Shown piece after piece: positions 16,581-25,084 of a stretch of 64,000 bases of DNA. The notes below the pieces were generated by a model. That model saw only the letters and a program-made list of their open reading frames with translations. It did no database searches and was not told where the DNA came from. Within the stretch, counting starts at the first letter, position 1. Each line of letters starts with the position of its first letter. The position numbers and the translations under genes are program-made. Source of the DNA: CAYLLN01 sp964384375 (GTDB taxonomy: Bacteria; Planctomycetota; Planctomycetia; Pirellulales; Pirellulaceae); the NCBI GenBank assembly GCA_964384375.1, contig CAYLLN010000002.1, forward strand, positions 113,340 through 177,339. The letters are read 5' to 3'.

Positions 16581-17336
16581 TCACAGCCGCACGGGAATTC
16601 CCCGCCCGGCCATGATCTGTTTGGTTTGGCGAATCGTGAACTCGCCGAAGTGAAAAATGCTCGCCGCCAGGGCCGCATCCGCCTTGCCGAGCAGAATGGC
16701 ATCGGCCAGATGCTCCGGCTTTCCGGCCCCGCCGCTCGCCACGACCGGAATGCTCACCGCTTCGCTCACCGCCCGCGTAATCTCCAAATCGTAGCCGTCC
16801 TTGGTTCCGTCGCAATCCATGCTGGTGAGGACGATCTCGCCGGCGCCAAGTTCCTCGACTCGGCGGGCCCACGCCACCGGCTCCAGGCCCGTGGAGACGC
16901 GGCCGCCGTTGATGAAGACTTCCCAGCGTGGACCCGCCCTTTTGGGGTCGATGTTCACCACAATGCACTGGCTGCCGAACCGCCGGGCCGCTTCGCGGAC
17001 AAACTCCGGGTTCTTGCAGGCAGCCGAATTGATCGAGACCTTGTCGCTGCCGGCGTTCAAGAGGGCTCGGATGTCGTCGATCGTCCGGATGCCGCCACCG
17101 ACGGTGAGCGGCATGAAGATCTGCTCGGCCGTGCGGCGTACCACGTCGAGCATGATGTCGCGCCCTTCATGGCTGGCCGTGATGTCCAAAAAAACCAGCT
17201 CGTCGGCCCCTTCCGCCTCGTAACGGGCGGCTACTTCAACCGGATCGCCTGCATCGCGCAAGTTCAGAAAATTCGTCCCTTTGACGACCCGGCCGCGATC
17301 GACATCCAGGCAGGGAATCACACGCTTGGCGAGCAT
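16581..17336 (-). CDS. hisF: Imidazole glycerol phosphate synthase cyclase subunit HisF
   Basis: A 251-residue TIM barrel. The start MLAKRVIPCLDVDRGRVVKG carries the catalytic Asp11. NIDPKRAG with the second catalytic Asp lies in the middle. VGGGIRT and VVASGGAG are the two phosphate-binding turns. With HisH glutaminase it converts PRFAR and ammonia to imidazole glycerol phosphate and AICAR in histidine synthesis. hisH is not adjacent. The length matches the family. The gene sits 52 nt upstream of pilT on the same strand, so some readthrough is possible. Confidence 0.95.
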   Translation of the reverse strand: MLAKRVIPCLDVDRGRVVKGTNFLNLRDAGDPVEVAARYEAEGADELVFLDITASHEGRDIMLDVVRRTAEQIFMPLTVGGGIRTIDDIRALLNAGSDKVSINSAACKNPEFVREAARRFGSQCIVVNIDPKRAGPRWEVFINGGRVSTGLEPVAWARRVEELGAGEIVLTSMDCDGTKDGYDLEITRAVSEAVSIPVVASGGAGKPEHLADAILLGKADAALAASIFHFGEFTIRQTKQIMAGRGIPVRL

Positions 17337-17482
17337 TGGACCTGGACCGGCGACAAGGGAGTGACGCCGTGGTTGGCGAGAACTTTTTGGGGCGACGAAT
17401 TTCCGGGGACGAGCGATACTTTCACTCTAAATCGCTCGCTCCGGCCGGTCAACGCTGGGAAGATGCCCGCCCGACGCTCCAT

Positions 17483-19945
17483 CTACGGCGTCGGCTTCTT
17501 GATGACCACCATGAGGACGCCCCCGCTGACCTTCCGATCGACTTCGTCCCACGAGAGCGCCGCCGTCTTGTCCCCCGGGGCAGCGATACGCGTCCCCGCA
17601 GGCAAATGCTGTTTGAGGAAGGTCATCAGGTCGGCTGCGGGGATCGCCAGGCCGTAGCTATCCTCGGCGCCGAGGAAATCGGCCCGGGTTTTGGCGGTAA
17701 TCATCCCCACGACACTCCCCTGTGCATCGCAGAGCGGACCGCCGCTGTTGCCGGGATTGATCTTCACCGACAGCACGAACATCGAGTCGTTGGAGTCATC
17801 GGGGAGCCCCGTGATCAGCCCGTCCGTCAGCTTTACCCCGGAACCGAGCTCGCGGGCGAGCGGATATCCAAAGGCCGCCACCATCTTTCCGCGGCCGGGA
17901 GCCTCCCCGGAGATCGCCAGCACGGGCAAGTTGGCATCCGCCGGAGGGGTGAACTTGAGCAAGGCGATGTCGCGCGTTTCGGACTTGGCGACGACCTCGG
18001 CCGGAATCGACTCCACGACTCCAGGGAGCTTGATCTCGATCTTGCCGGGCGCGTCGGCGACGTGCTTGTTGGTCAGGACATAACCGTCGGGCGAAATCAA
18101 AAAGCCGGTTCCATTGCCGAGCACGTCCTTGTTCTTCACGGCCTGCTTGGCAGCCGTCACGCTGCGGGCTAAATCGGCATCCTTGGGCTGATACTTGGCC
18201 GCCAGGTCCAGCTGGGCCATTCCTTCGTCGAACCGTTCCACACCTACCAGCAGCTGAGCCGCGACGAGATGCAGCTTGGCGCCCCGGTCGGGGTCCTGAA
18301 ACTTGCGTGTGATCCACGGGTCGAGTTGCGACGTGACCTGCGTTACCGCAGCGACGTCTTCTTCGTTCGCCTGGACGACATCGAGGAACCAGCTCGGCTC
18401 GAAAAAGACCTCCAGCAACGCTTGCTTGTTTTCTGGGTCGGCCTGTTGCGCCGCAGTCATCCAGCGCTCGACTTCCGACGGATACGACCGCCAAACGGCT
18501 TTGTCCTGAATCCATTTCACCGCCTTGGCTGCTGCGGCGAGTTGCTCCTGCGCGTTCCCCTGAGCAGCTGCCGCGAGAAGCGTATCCCGTTCGGCCTTTT
18601 CTTTCGCCCAATCGGCCAGTTTGCTCCCGACTCCAAAGCCGCTTTCCCACTCCCGCTTCATGAAGTAGGCCCGCCCTTGATCGTCGGTCAGAGCGAGTGT
18701 GGGGAGGCTCCGGATGCCGAACTCTTCGAGCAACAACTGGTTCTGCGGTGCGTCGGCAAGCGTGTCCATGCCGGCCGCCGTGCGGGGGAAGTCGATCATC
18801 ACGCAGACGTGCGACTTTTTCACGTCGGCCGTTTCGAGCTCGCGGGCTAATTCCTGAGTGGCTCGCTGAGCGTCGGAACAACCAAAAACGATGAGCAGGT
18901 CTTTCTTCGACTGGGCCGCTTCATCCTTGGCTTGCTCGAGCATCTGGTACCAGCCGTCGAAGCCCTTGATCGACGGGGTGCGAACGGCAGTGCCGATTGG
19001 GAAGTCGCCGCTTCCGACGGCGGGCATCGGCAGCGGCGTGGCGGGAGTCGAAACCGCGGGGGTTCCCGGCGTCGTCACCGCGGAAATGCTCGACGCTTTC
19101 CAGGCGGGAGCGAGTCGTTCTTCCTCCCCTTTGGTGAGCGTCACTTTGGTGTCGAACGGATCGAAGCCGCGGCGGAGCAGGATGACGTGATGCTCGCCCG
19201 GCGGGAGCGTGAGCTTGATGTCGCCGGAGATCGGGACTGATCGCCGCTGGCCGTCGATGACGAGTGAGCCGCCTGGACGCTGGTCCTGCGGCCAATCGAG
19301 ATGGAGCGTTGCGTCCTTGGCAGTCGTCCCGTTCTTGCCGGTCCCTTTGGCAACCTGCTGACCGCTCCCTCCCGAGTTGATGATGAACACGACCGCTGCG
19401 CCGGCGACCAGAACCGTGAGCGCGCCGCCGATGATGAGTGGCAGCGGGCTCGCCTTCTTGCGGCCGCGTGTCGGACTGGTTGCGGATTTCGCGCTGGTCG
19501 CCTTGTGCGAGCCGGGAGGGGTCGTCTTGAGCGCGGGAAACTCATCAGCCGGCGCGGGAGTGGGATCGCTCGATGGTGTGAACGAGGGGACGGTCGAGCC
19601 GGCAACAACGAATGGTGCGGGCGACTCGCTGAATGTTAGCGATGGTGTTGCTGCTGGCGGGTCGGGCTGGCTTGGGGGCGGAGCCGGAGTTCTCGAAACC
19701 GGAATGGCCACGGTCGTGGTGCCGGGCTTCGGGGCAGGCACCTTGCTGCTGCTGGCGGGCAACGTCGGCGCGACCGTCGATGGTGTTGGGCCGACGACCG
19801 GAGAGACCGTCACCGTCTCGTCGCCACTCGTTAGCGGCACATCGACGACGGCTTGGCACTTCGGGCAGCGTGCCTTCTTGCCGGCATACTTCCCCTCCAC
19901 CTTGAACTTGGCCGAACAGCCGGTGCAGCGGCAGCGAATTTCCAT
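17483..19945 (-). CDS. Membrane-anchored trypsin-like protease with zinc-ribbon, PEGA-like and thioredoxin-like regions
   Basis: An 820-residue protein. In order: an N-terminal zinc ribbon (C5, C7, C10, then CPKC at 27-30); a long Pro/Ser/Thr-rich linker; a single TM helix (about 168-190); a PEGA-like domain (about 215-285, ending in HHVILLRRGFDPFDTKV); a thioredoxin-fold-like region (about 330-450, without an active CxxC); a helical stretch; and a C-terminal chymotrypsin-fold protease (about 612-790). The protease triad is intact: His628 (TNKHV), Asp659 (TRDIALLKF) and Ser734 (GNSGGP). The architecture suggests a cytoplasmic zinc ribbon and an extracytoplasmic protease like HtrA without PDZ. 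ATG 19945 is chosen because it begins the zinc ribbon. Confidence 0.85.
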   Translation of the reverse strand: MEIRCRCTGCSAKFKVEGKYAGKKARCPKCQAVVDVPLTSGDETVTVSPVVGPTPSTVAPTLPASSSKVPAPKPGTTTVAIPVSRTPAPPPSQPDPPAATPSLTFSESPAPFVVAGSTVPSFTPSSDPTPAPADEFPALKTTPPGSHKATSAKSATSPTRGRKKASPLPLIIGGALTVLVAGAAVVFIINSGGSGQQVAKGTGKNGTTAKDATLHLDWPQDQRPGGSLVIDGQRRSVPISGDIKLTLPPGEHHVILLRRGFDPFDTKVTLTKGEEERLAPAWKASSISAVTTPGTPAVSTPATPLPMPAVGSGDFPIGTAVRTPSIKGFDGWYQMLEQAKDEAAQSKKDLLIVFGCSDAQRATQELARELETADVKKSHVCVMIDFPRTAAGMDTLADAPQNQLLLEEFGIRSLPTLALTDDQGRAYFMKREWESGFGVGSKLADWAKEKAERDTLLAAAAQGNAQEQLAAAAKAVKWIQDKAVWRSYPSEVERWMTAAQQADPENKQALLEVFFEPSWFLDVVQANEEDVAAVTQVTSQLDPWITRKFQDPDRGAKLHLVAAQLLVGVERFDEGMAQLDLAAKYQPKDADLARSVTAAKQAVKNKDVLGNGTGFLISPDGYVLTNKHVADAPGKIEIKLPGVVESIPAEVVAKSETRDIALLKFTPPADANLPVLAISGEAPGRGKMVAAFGYPLARELGSGVKLTDGLITGLPDDSNDSMFVLSVKINPGNSGGPLCDAQGSVVGMITAKTRADFLGAEDSYGLAIPAADLMTFLKQHLPAGTRIAAPGDKTAALSWDEVDRKVSGGVLMVVIKKPTP

Positions 19946-20049
19946 AGCGAGTCCTCCGCGCAGGCGACAGCGCGGTGATGAAAACGAACCTTCCAACCCG
20001 ACATTATCCGTGGCCGAAAACTCCCCCGCAAGTGTTGCCACGTCGTTCG

Positions 20050-20760
20050 TTACTCGGCGGGCAGCTCTTTCACATAGATATTGCGGAAGTAGAGCGTGTT
20101 GCCGTGGTTTTGCAGCTCGATCGCCCCCTTGGGATACACCGGCTTGCCGGGTTCCCACAGGTTCTCCATCGTCACGTTATCGACGACGGTCTTCCCGTTC
20201 AGCTTCACGGTCACTTTCTCCCCCACCATCTTGATGTGGAAGGTGTTCCACTCGCCGACCGGCTTGTCGGCTTTCGCGTCGGGGAAGCGCGGGTTGTCTT
20301 TGTTGTTCCAGAGCGAGCCGGAACCCTTTTCAGCGCCGTGCTTGAAATAGTCAGGAAATTCGGTGTCCCAGATTTGCACCTGCGGGCAACCGCGGAGGTA
20401 AATGCCGCTGTCCCCTCCTTTTTCGATCTTCCAATCGACGAACAACTCAAAGTTGCCGTAGTCCTTCGCGGTACAGAGGCTTTGCCCCTTGCCGTCGAAG
20501 ACGATGACGCCATTCTCAGCCTTCCAGTGCTCGTGCATGCTCTTGTCGGCTGCTTCCTGGAGCGCGGCCACTTCGCCAGGCGACTTCGTGAGTTGGTCCT
20601 TGATCGTCACGAGGCCCCGCCAGCCGGTCAGGTCCTTGCCGTTGAATAGGGCGGTGAAGCCTTCCGGCGGCGTGTTCGGGGCAGAATCGGCAGCAGCGAG
20701 CGGCGCGGCCAGCAGGGCGAGGACGACGGGAATCAAGGACAGCGAGCGGAGGAGCGACAT
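20050..20760 (-). CDS. DUF1080 (3-keto-disaccharide hydrolase domain) secreted protein
   Basis: A 236-residue protein with a signal peptide (cleavage near residue 24) and one DUF1080 beta-sandwich domain. The hallmarks are FTALFNGKDLTGWRG, YGNFELFVDWKI, SGIYLRG, WNTFHIKMVGEKVTVKLNGK and a late PKGAIELQNHGN. Members of this family hydrolyse 3-keto-disaccharides or bind glycans; planctomycetes carry many. It is probably periplasmic or surface-exposed. ATG 20760 gives the signal peptide; longer upstream frames add no recognisable sequence. Confidence 0.9.
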   Translation of the reverse strand: MSLLRSLSLIPVVLALLAAPLAAADSAPNTPPEGFTALFNGKDLTGWRGLVTIKDQLTKSPGEVAALQEAADKSMHEHWKAENGVIVFDGKGQSLCTAKDYGNFELFVDWKIEKGGDSGIYLRGCPQVQIWDTEFPDYFKHGAEKGSGSLWNNKDNPRFPDAKADKPVGEWNTFHIKMVGEKVTVKLNGKTVVDNVTMENLWEPGKPVYPKGAIELQNHGNTLYFRNIYVKELPAE

Positions 20761-20868
20761 GGCGGGAATCTCCTGGCGGGGAAACAGAACCTTGCGAGCA
20801 AGCCCCGATCTTAGTCGATGCCACTGGACGTTGCACGACAGGTGACCCTGTCGCACAGTGCACAGCGG

Positions 20869-22548
20869 CTACTTCGCCTTGTCGAACTGCGGGTTCACCT
20901 TGCGGGCGAATTCACGAGCGGGATGATCCGCAGCAAGTTCCTTGAGCAAGAACGGCGTGCCGGAGGCGTGGTCCTTTTCCAGCCGCTCAGCCATCCCTTT
21001 CAGATAGTCGATGAACTCGCGTTCGTCCTTCGTGATGCGGTCCCCTTTGAAGATCAGAATGAACGCGGGCTCGTCGAACGGCACTTCGTAGCCCGTCGGC
21101 GTACCCGGCGCGAAGCGAAAGAGCGAGCCCGCTTTCATCAGTTCGCGGCGGCCGGCTGAGCAGAGGACCCACTGGCCGCGGACCGTGTAGATCAAGCTTT
21201 CGCTGCTGTGCGGATGCTCGGCGACGAACATGCCTCCCTGCATCTCGATGAAGTGGGCCTGGCTGCCACTGCCGAGGATGAGCGGGCCGATGCGTCCTTC
21301 GAGCGTTTCCACGCCGGCGGTTTTCGCGCGGTCGGTCACGTCGGCAACGATCTCGATGCCTGGAGCAAGGTGCAGCCGCTCGGGCGTCGCGTCCGTAACG
21401 TTGTCCGTTTCAGGGCCGTCGATAGCTCTCGTCTGCGTCGTAAGTTCTGCCGTTGGTTGTTCCGTTTCGCGGGCGGCGATCTGCTCGACCCGTTCCGGCT
21501 GTCCTTCGGCGGGCGTCGGGAAACGGGCATACAGCCAATCGAGGAGCGCGTGATACGCCTTTGCTTCATAGGGGCGGAGGAAGCTGGTCAGCTCGAACCG
21601 CTCACGAATCTGTTCATCATCGGTGTCGGCCACTCGCTGAAAACTGTGATCGGCGCTTTTGATGATCGCACTCGTCGCATCCTTATTGCCGGCTTCTTTC
21701 AAGATTCCCGTGATGCGAGCCGCATGATCGGGCGGGACATTCCGATCGGCGCTGCCGGCGAGAGAGAGCACGGGCGCGGTGATGTGCTTGAACGCTTCGT
21801 CCGGCGGCAGGGCGAACTCCTCGCGCCGACGTGCCAGGCCGCCCACGACCAGTGCGAAGTCGCCATCAGTGGCGCGATACTCGTCTTTGCCGTCGCGGGC
21901 CACGGCCAGCATTTGCTGGTAGTGTCGTCCGAGAGCCAACGGATAGCGGGCCTTTGCCTCGGCCCAGGCCAGCCGTTCGGACGAACTGGCCGCATACTCG
22001 GCGAGCCGGCCGAAGTTGTTCTCGTACAAGCTCTCGCTCGGTCCGCACAGCGCGCCCAGGAAGATATAGCCGTCGGCCTGCGAGCCGGATTTCGCGGCGA
22101 GGCACGCGACATAAGCACCGGCACTTTCTCCCGCGACGATCACCTTCGTGAAATCGCGGCTCGCGCGGGCCTTCTCGATGACGGCTGCGGCGACAGCGGC
22201 TTCGTCGGCATAGCTGCCAGTCCATTTGGGACCGGGCTTGCTCCGGCCAAAGCCGACGCGATCGTACCGGACGCTCGCATAGCCGCCGGCTTGCAGCGCC
22301 TCGGCCAATCGCTTGAGGGCATCCCGAGGCGGCGCCTTCGCATCAAGCAGGCGACCGTCGCGGTCCTGCGACAGCGTGCCACCCACGATCACCACGCACG
22401 GCATTGGGCGGTCGTTGTGCGGAATCAGCACCGTGCCGTGAATCTCTCCCTGGGGCAGGCCGAGCCGGAAGGTCGATTCGGTTGGATGGGCAGCCGCGGC
22501 ACTTGCTAGCAGCGCTAACCCCAGGACAATCCACACGTTACGTAGCAT
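20869..22548 (-). CDS. Secreted alpha/beta-hydrolase fused to a cupin domain
   Basis: 559 residues. A signal peptide (cleavage about residue 20) precedes an alpha/beta-hydrolase with nucleophile Ser142 in AGESAG, acid Asp268 in SADRNVP and His301 in SADHSF, a complete triad. After a Glu/Thr-rich linker (about 345-390), a cupin-like domain spans roughly 400-525: QAHFIEMQGGMFVAEHPH, then a glycine-rich turn and FRFAPGTPTGYEVP. The cupin has His pairs suited to metal binding. Acyl-ester or peptide hydrolysis is plausible, but the substrate is unknown. Fusion of these two folds is uncommon in my experience. Confidence 0.75.
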   Translation of the reverse strand: MLRNVWIVLGLALLASAAAAHPTESTFRLGLPQGEIHGTVLIPHNDRPMPCVVIVGGTLSQDRDGRLLDAKAPPRDALKRLAEALQAGGYASVRYDRVGFGRSKPGPKWTGSYADEAAVAAAVIEKARASRDFTKVIVAGESAGAYVACLAAKSGSQADGYIFLGALCGPSESLYENNFGRLAEYAASSSERLAWAEAKARYPLALGRHYQQMLAVARDGKDEYRATDGDFALVVGGLARRREEFALPPDEAFKHITAPVLSLAGSADRNVPPDHAARITGILKEAGNKDATSAIIKSADHSFQRVADTDDEQIRERFELTSFLRPYEAKAYHALLDWLYARFPTPAEGQPERVEQIAARETEQPTAELTTQTRAIDGPETDNVTDATPERLHLAPGIEIVADVTDRAKTAGVETLEGRIGPLILGSGSQAHFIEMQGGMFVAEHPHSSESLIYTVRGQWVLCSAGRRELMKAGSLFRFAPGTPTGYEVPFDEPAFILIFKGDRITKDEREFIDYLKGMAERLEKDHASGTPFLLKELAADHPAREFARKVNPQFDKAK

Positions 22549-22728
22549 GTTCTGACCCTCCGAGCGTACCAGCCGGCATTTGGCCCGAGTTTACCATTCC
22601 ACCGATCCGATAGGGAAAAAGGTTGAACCGATAAATTCCGTCTGATACGATCCTGGTTAGTTTGGCCGAATGCGCGTCCGATGGGCGGCTGTTAGCCAGA
22701 CTCGTTGGTTCTTTCGATGCATGACCAT

Positions 22729-22748
22729 CGGGAGGCTGACGCCTCCCG
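22729..22748. repeat. Dispersed palindrome CGGGAGGCTGACGCCTCCCG
   Basis: A 20-bp palindrome, with arms CGGGAGGC and GCCTCCCG, located 31 nt before the first DUF1501 start. A shorter related GGGAGGCTCCC occurs inside the 3394..5127 gene near 5067-5077, suggesting a small repeat family. Confidence 0.65.
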
Positions 22749-22778
22749 CTCGCCTACCCACCACGCAGGAAGCCCGCC

Positions 22779-24140
22779 ATGCTCACCATCCTGGGACGCC
22801 CCGACCGCTCGCGCCGCTTTTGTGATGGGCAGTCGCGCCGCGATTTTCTGAAGATCGGCGGCACCGTGCTCGGCGGACTGGCGTTGCCGCAACTCTTGGC
22901 GGCTGAGGCTCAGGCGGGGATCGGCAAAAGCCACAAGGCGATCATCAACGTCTTCCTGCCAGGCGGCCCGCCGCATCAGGACATGTGGGACATCAAGGTC
23001 GATGCCCCGGCGGAAATCCGTGGCGAGTTCGCACCGATCAAGACGAACGTCAGCGGCATCGAGATCGGCGAGTGCTTTCCGAAGATCGCCGCGGTGGCCG
23101 ACAAGTGCGTCTTCATCCGGACGATGGTCGGCGCGACCGGCGGGCACGACGCATATCAGTGCATGACCGGGCGGCCGCTCAATCCGGCGCCGGCTGGCGG
23201 CTGGCCGGCTGCTGGATCGTGGATCAGCAAGCTCAAGGGGCCGGTGAACAACGCGATCCCGCCCCATCTGTCGATGTGCTACAAGACCGACCACGGCCCG
23301 TGGGGTTACGACGGCGACGGCGGCTTCCTCGGCATCGCTCATTCGCCGTTCAAGCTGGTCGGCGGCCGAAACGAAACGACCAAGACCGACACGATGGTCC
23401 TACAGGGGATCACGCTCGATCGGCTGGCCGACCGGAAGACGCTGCAATCGTCGCTCGACCGCTTTCGCCGCGACATCGACACGACCGGCAAGATGGCCGG
23501 CCTCGACACCTTCACGCAGCAAGCCGTCGGTATTCTTACGTCGTCCTCGCTGGCCGATGCCCTGGACATCAGCAAGGAAGACCCGGCTCTGGCCGAGCGT
23601 TACGGCAAAGGGGACCCCAAGTTCCGCGACGACGGCGCACCGAAGCTGACCGAGAATTTCCTCATTGCCCGCCGCCTGGTTGAAGCCGGTGCACGCGTCG
23701 TTTCGCTCAACTTCAGTCGCTGGGACTGGCACGGACAGAATTTCCAGGCGATGCGGCAGGACGGTCCGCTGCTCGACCGGGCGACGGCTGCATTGATCAC
23801 TGACCTGCATGAGCGAGGCCTCGATAAGGACGTGTCGGTCGTTGTCTGGGGCGAATTCGGCCGGACGCCGAAGATCAACAACGATGCCGGCCGCGACCAT
23901 TGGCCGCAGGTTAGCTGTGCCTTGCTCGCGTGCGGCGGCATGCGAACCGGTCAGGTGATCGGCGCGACCAACCGCTTGGGCGAGCACGCGATCGAACGGC
24001 CCGTGTCGTTCCAGGAAGTCTGGGCGACGCTCTACAACAACCTGGGCCTGAACCTGCGGGCGATTCGCGAGTTTGACCTCCGCGGCCGGCCGCAGTACCT
24101 GGTCGATGACGGCATCGAGCCGCTGAAGGAAGTGATCTAA
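22779..24140 (+). CDS. Tat-exported DUF1501 protein, first of three
   Basis: 453 residues with a twin-arginine signal (SRRDFLKIGG around residues 19-28). It continues with LPGGPPHQDMWDIKVDAPAEIRG and the alkaline-phosphatase-superfamily-like features of DUF1501: GATGGHDAYQCMTG, WDWHGQNF and GEFGRTP near the C-terminal third. DUF1501 proteins are periplasmic and usually sit next to DUF1549/DUF1553 cytochrome-type partners; none is visible here. The biochemical activity is not established. A GGAAG ribosome-binding site precedes ATG 22779. Confidence 0.92.
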   Translation: MLTILGRPDRSRRFCDGQSRRDFLKIGGTVLGGLALPQLLAAEAQAGIGKSHKAIINVFLPGGPPHQDMWDIKVDAPAEIRGEFAPIKTNVSGIEIGECFPKIAAVADKCVFIRTMVGATGGHDAYQCMTGRPLNPAPAGGWPAAGSWISKLKGPVNNAIPPHLSMCYKTDHGPWGYDGDGGFLGIAHSPFKLVGGRNETTKTDTMVLQGITLDRLADRKTLQSSLDRFRRDIDTTGKMAGLDTFTQQAVGILTSSSLADALDISKEDPALAERYGKGDPKFRDDGAPKLTENFLIARRLVEAGARVVSLNFSRWDWHGQNFQAMRQDGPLLDRATAALITDLHERGLDKDVSVVVWGEFGRTPKINNDAGRDHWPQVSCALLACGGMRTGQVIGATNRLGEHAIERPVSFQEVWATLYNNLGLNLRAIREFDLRGRPQYLVDDGIEPLKEVI

Positions 24141-24146
24141 GTAGTA

Positions 24147-24163
24147 GGCACACTCCGTGTGCC
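24147..24163. repeat. Dispersed palindrome GGCACACTCCGTGTGCC
   Basis: A 17-bp palindrome with 7-bp arms just downstream of the first DUF1501 gene. The same 17 bases occur on the other strand at 52709-52725, inside the CcoI-type ATPase gene, where they encode GTLRVP. Confidence 0.7.
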
Positions 24164-24190
24164 GTGGTGCCACCAATAATCAGAGTTTAT

Positions 24191-24236
24191 GGGAGGTGTT
24201 CGATGATATGCGGCATATGCACATCGATTCCCTCCC
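24191..24236. repeat. Long stepped inverted repeat running into the tRNA 5' end
   Basis: Three pairing blocks with small loops: GGGAGG (24191-24196) with CCTCCC (24231-24236); CGATG (24201-24205) with CATCG (24222-24226); ATATGC (24206-24211) with GCATAT (24213-24218). The outermost right arm is the first six bases of the tRNA. The left GGGAGG also copies the tRNA's 3' acceptor strand. Confidence 0.6.
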
Positions 24237-24303
24237 GTGGCTCAGTGGTCAGAGCGACCGTCTTATAAGCGGTAGGTCGCTGGTTCGACTCCAGCCGGGA
24301 GGA
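24231..24303 (+). tRNA. tRNA-Ile with UAU anticodon
   Basis: A full cloverleaf can be drawn. Acceptor: CCTCCCG pairs with CGGGAGG, discriminator A. D stem: GCTC/GAGC. Anticodon stem: ACCGT/GCGGT with loop CTTATAA, giving anticodon UAU after U33. T stem: GCTGG/CCAGC with loop TTCGACT. CCA is not encoded. UAU reads AUA isoleucine. Most bacteria decode AUA with a lysidine-modified CAU tRNA, so this gene is unusual. It lies between two DUF1501 genes, next to a toxin-antitoxin pair. Confidence 0.85.
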
Positions 24304-24341
24304 CTGCCCCGGCGAACCTCACAGCGACGTAGAATTCATAC

Positions 24342-24626
24342 ATGACCTTAACCCTTAATCTCTCCGGCGAAATTGAAAACATGCTGGCGGCAGCGGCTCG
24401 CTCGCATGGCGTTGCGCCGGCTGACTACGCCTTGCAAGTCATCGAGCGAGACCTTTCCGAACAGAAGCGCCGCCAGGGAGCTGTCGATTTGCTGCAATCG
24501 TGGATTGACCAGGGAAATCCCGACGAGCAGCGAACCACTTACGAGTATTTGACGCGCGTCTTGGATGAAGACCGACCAGCGGATCGCAAGTTGTTTCCGC
24601 CAAACTTGCAGGGAATTACGTGGTGA
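24342..24626 (+). CDS. Antitoxin-like small protein
   Basis: 94 residues. The N-terminal LTLNLSGEIENMLAAAARSHGVAPADYALQVIER resembles a ribbon-helix-helix or related antitoxin DNA-binding dimerisation segment, followed by a more flexible toxin-contacting tail. Its stop overlaps by 4 bp the GTG start of the PIN-domain reading frame, the usual coupling of a VapBC-like module. The type is inferred from length and context. Confidence 0.55.
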   Translation: MTLTLNLSGEIENMLAAAARSHGVAPADYALQVIERDLSEQKRRQGAVDLLQSWIDQGNPDEQRTTYEYLTRVLDEDRPADRKLFPPNLQGITW

Positions 24627-25071
24627 GCCGGGTCATCGTGCTGGATGCTGGCCCGCTCGGTGCGGCCTGCAATCCGCTGAGCACACCACGACCTTGGCGT
24701 TAGCAAAATGGCTTCAGTCGCATTTGCAAGCGGGAGCACAGATTGTGATTCCGGAAATCGCCGATTACGAAGTCCGGCGGGAACTGCTTCGCGGCAAGAT
24801 GTCGCGAAGTGTCGCTCAACTCGATCAGTTGGCAGCGAAGCTCAACTACTTGCCGCTAACGACTGCCGCTGTGCGACGGGCCGCCGACTTTTGGGCGCAA
24901 GCGCGACAGCAGGGAACGCCCACGGCGTCTGATCCCCATCTGGATTGCGATGTGATTCTCGCGGCCCAAGCCGCTGACCTTGCCGACCCCAATGTAATTG
25001 TCGCCACCACCAACGTCGCCCATATTGCCCGTTATGTGGCGGCAGACCATTGGCAGAATATTCAACCCTAA
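24623..25071 (+). pseudogene. PIN-domain toxin (VapC-like), frameshifted
   Basis: The first 26 codons from GTG 24623 read VIVLDAGPLGAACNPLS, the start of a PIN domain with its first acidic residue, and then stop at 24701. The rest continues in the -1 (or +2) frame: IVIPEIADYEVRRELL, with the second acidic site, then DPHLDCDVILAAQAADL with the third, and VATTNVAHI. The two parts together would make a full-length PIN RNase, so a single frameshift between about 24672 and 24700 breaks the gene. It is either a real inactivation or a sequencing error. Confidence 0.7.
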
Positions 25072-25084
25072 TCGCGATATTTCG

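Noticed and set aside
21208..22509. 433-codon open frame opposite the hydrolase-cupin gene
   Set aside because: The minus-strand gene has a complete triad and a signal peptide; the plus-strand frame shows nothing.
24231..25071. tRNA-linked integrated element
   Set aside because: The tRNA and toxin-antitoxin pair suggested a mobile element, but no integrase, transposase or convincing long direct repeat was found, so only a possible remnant is claimed.
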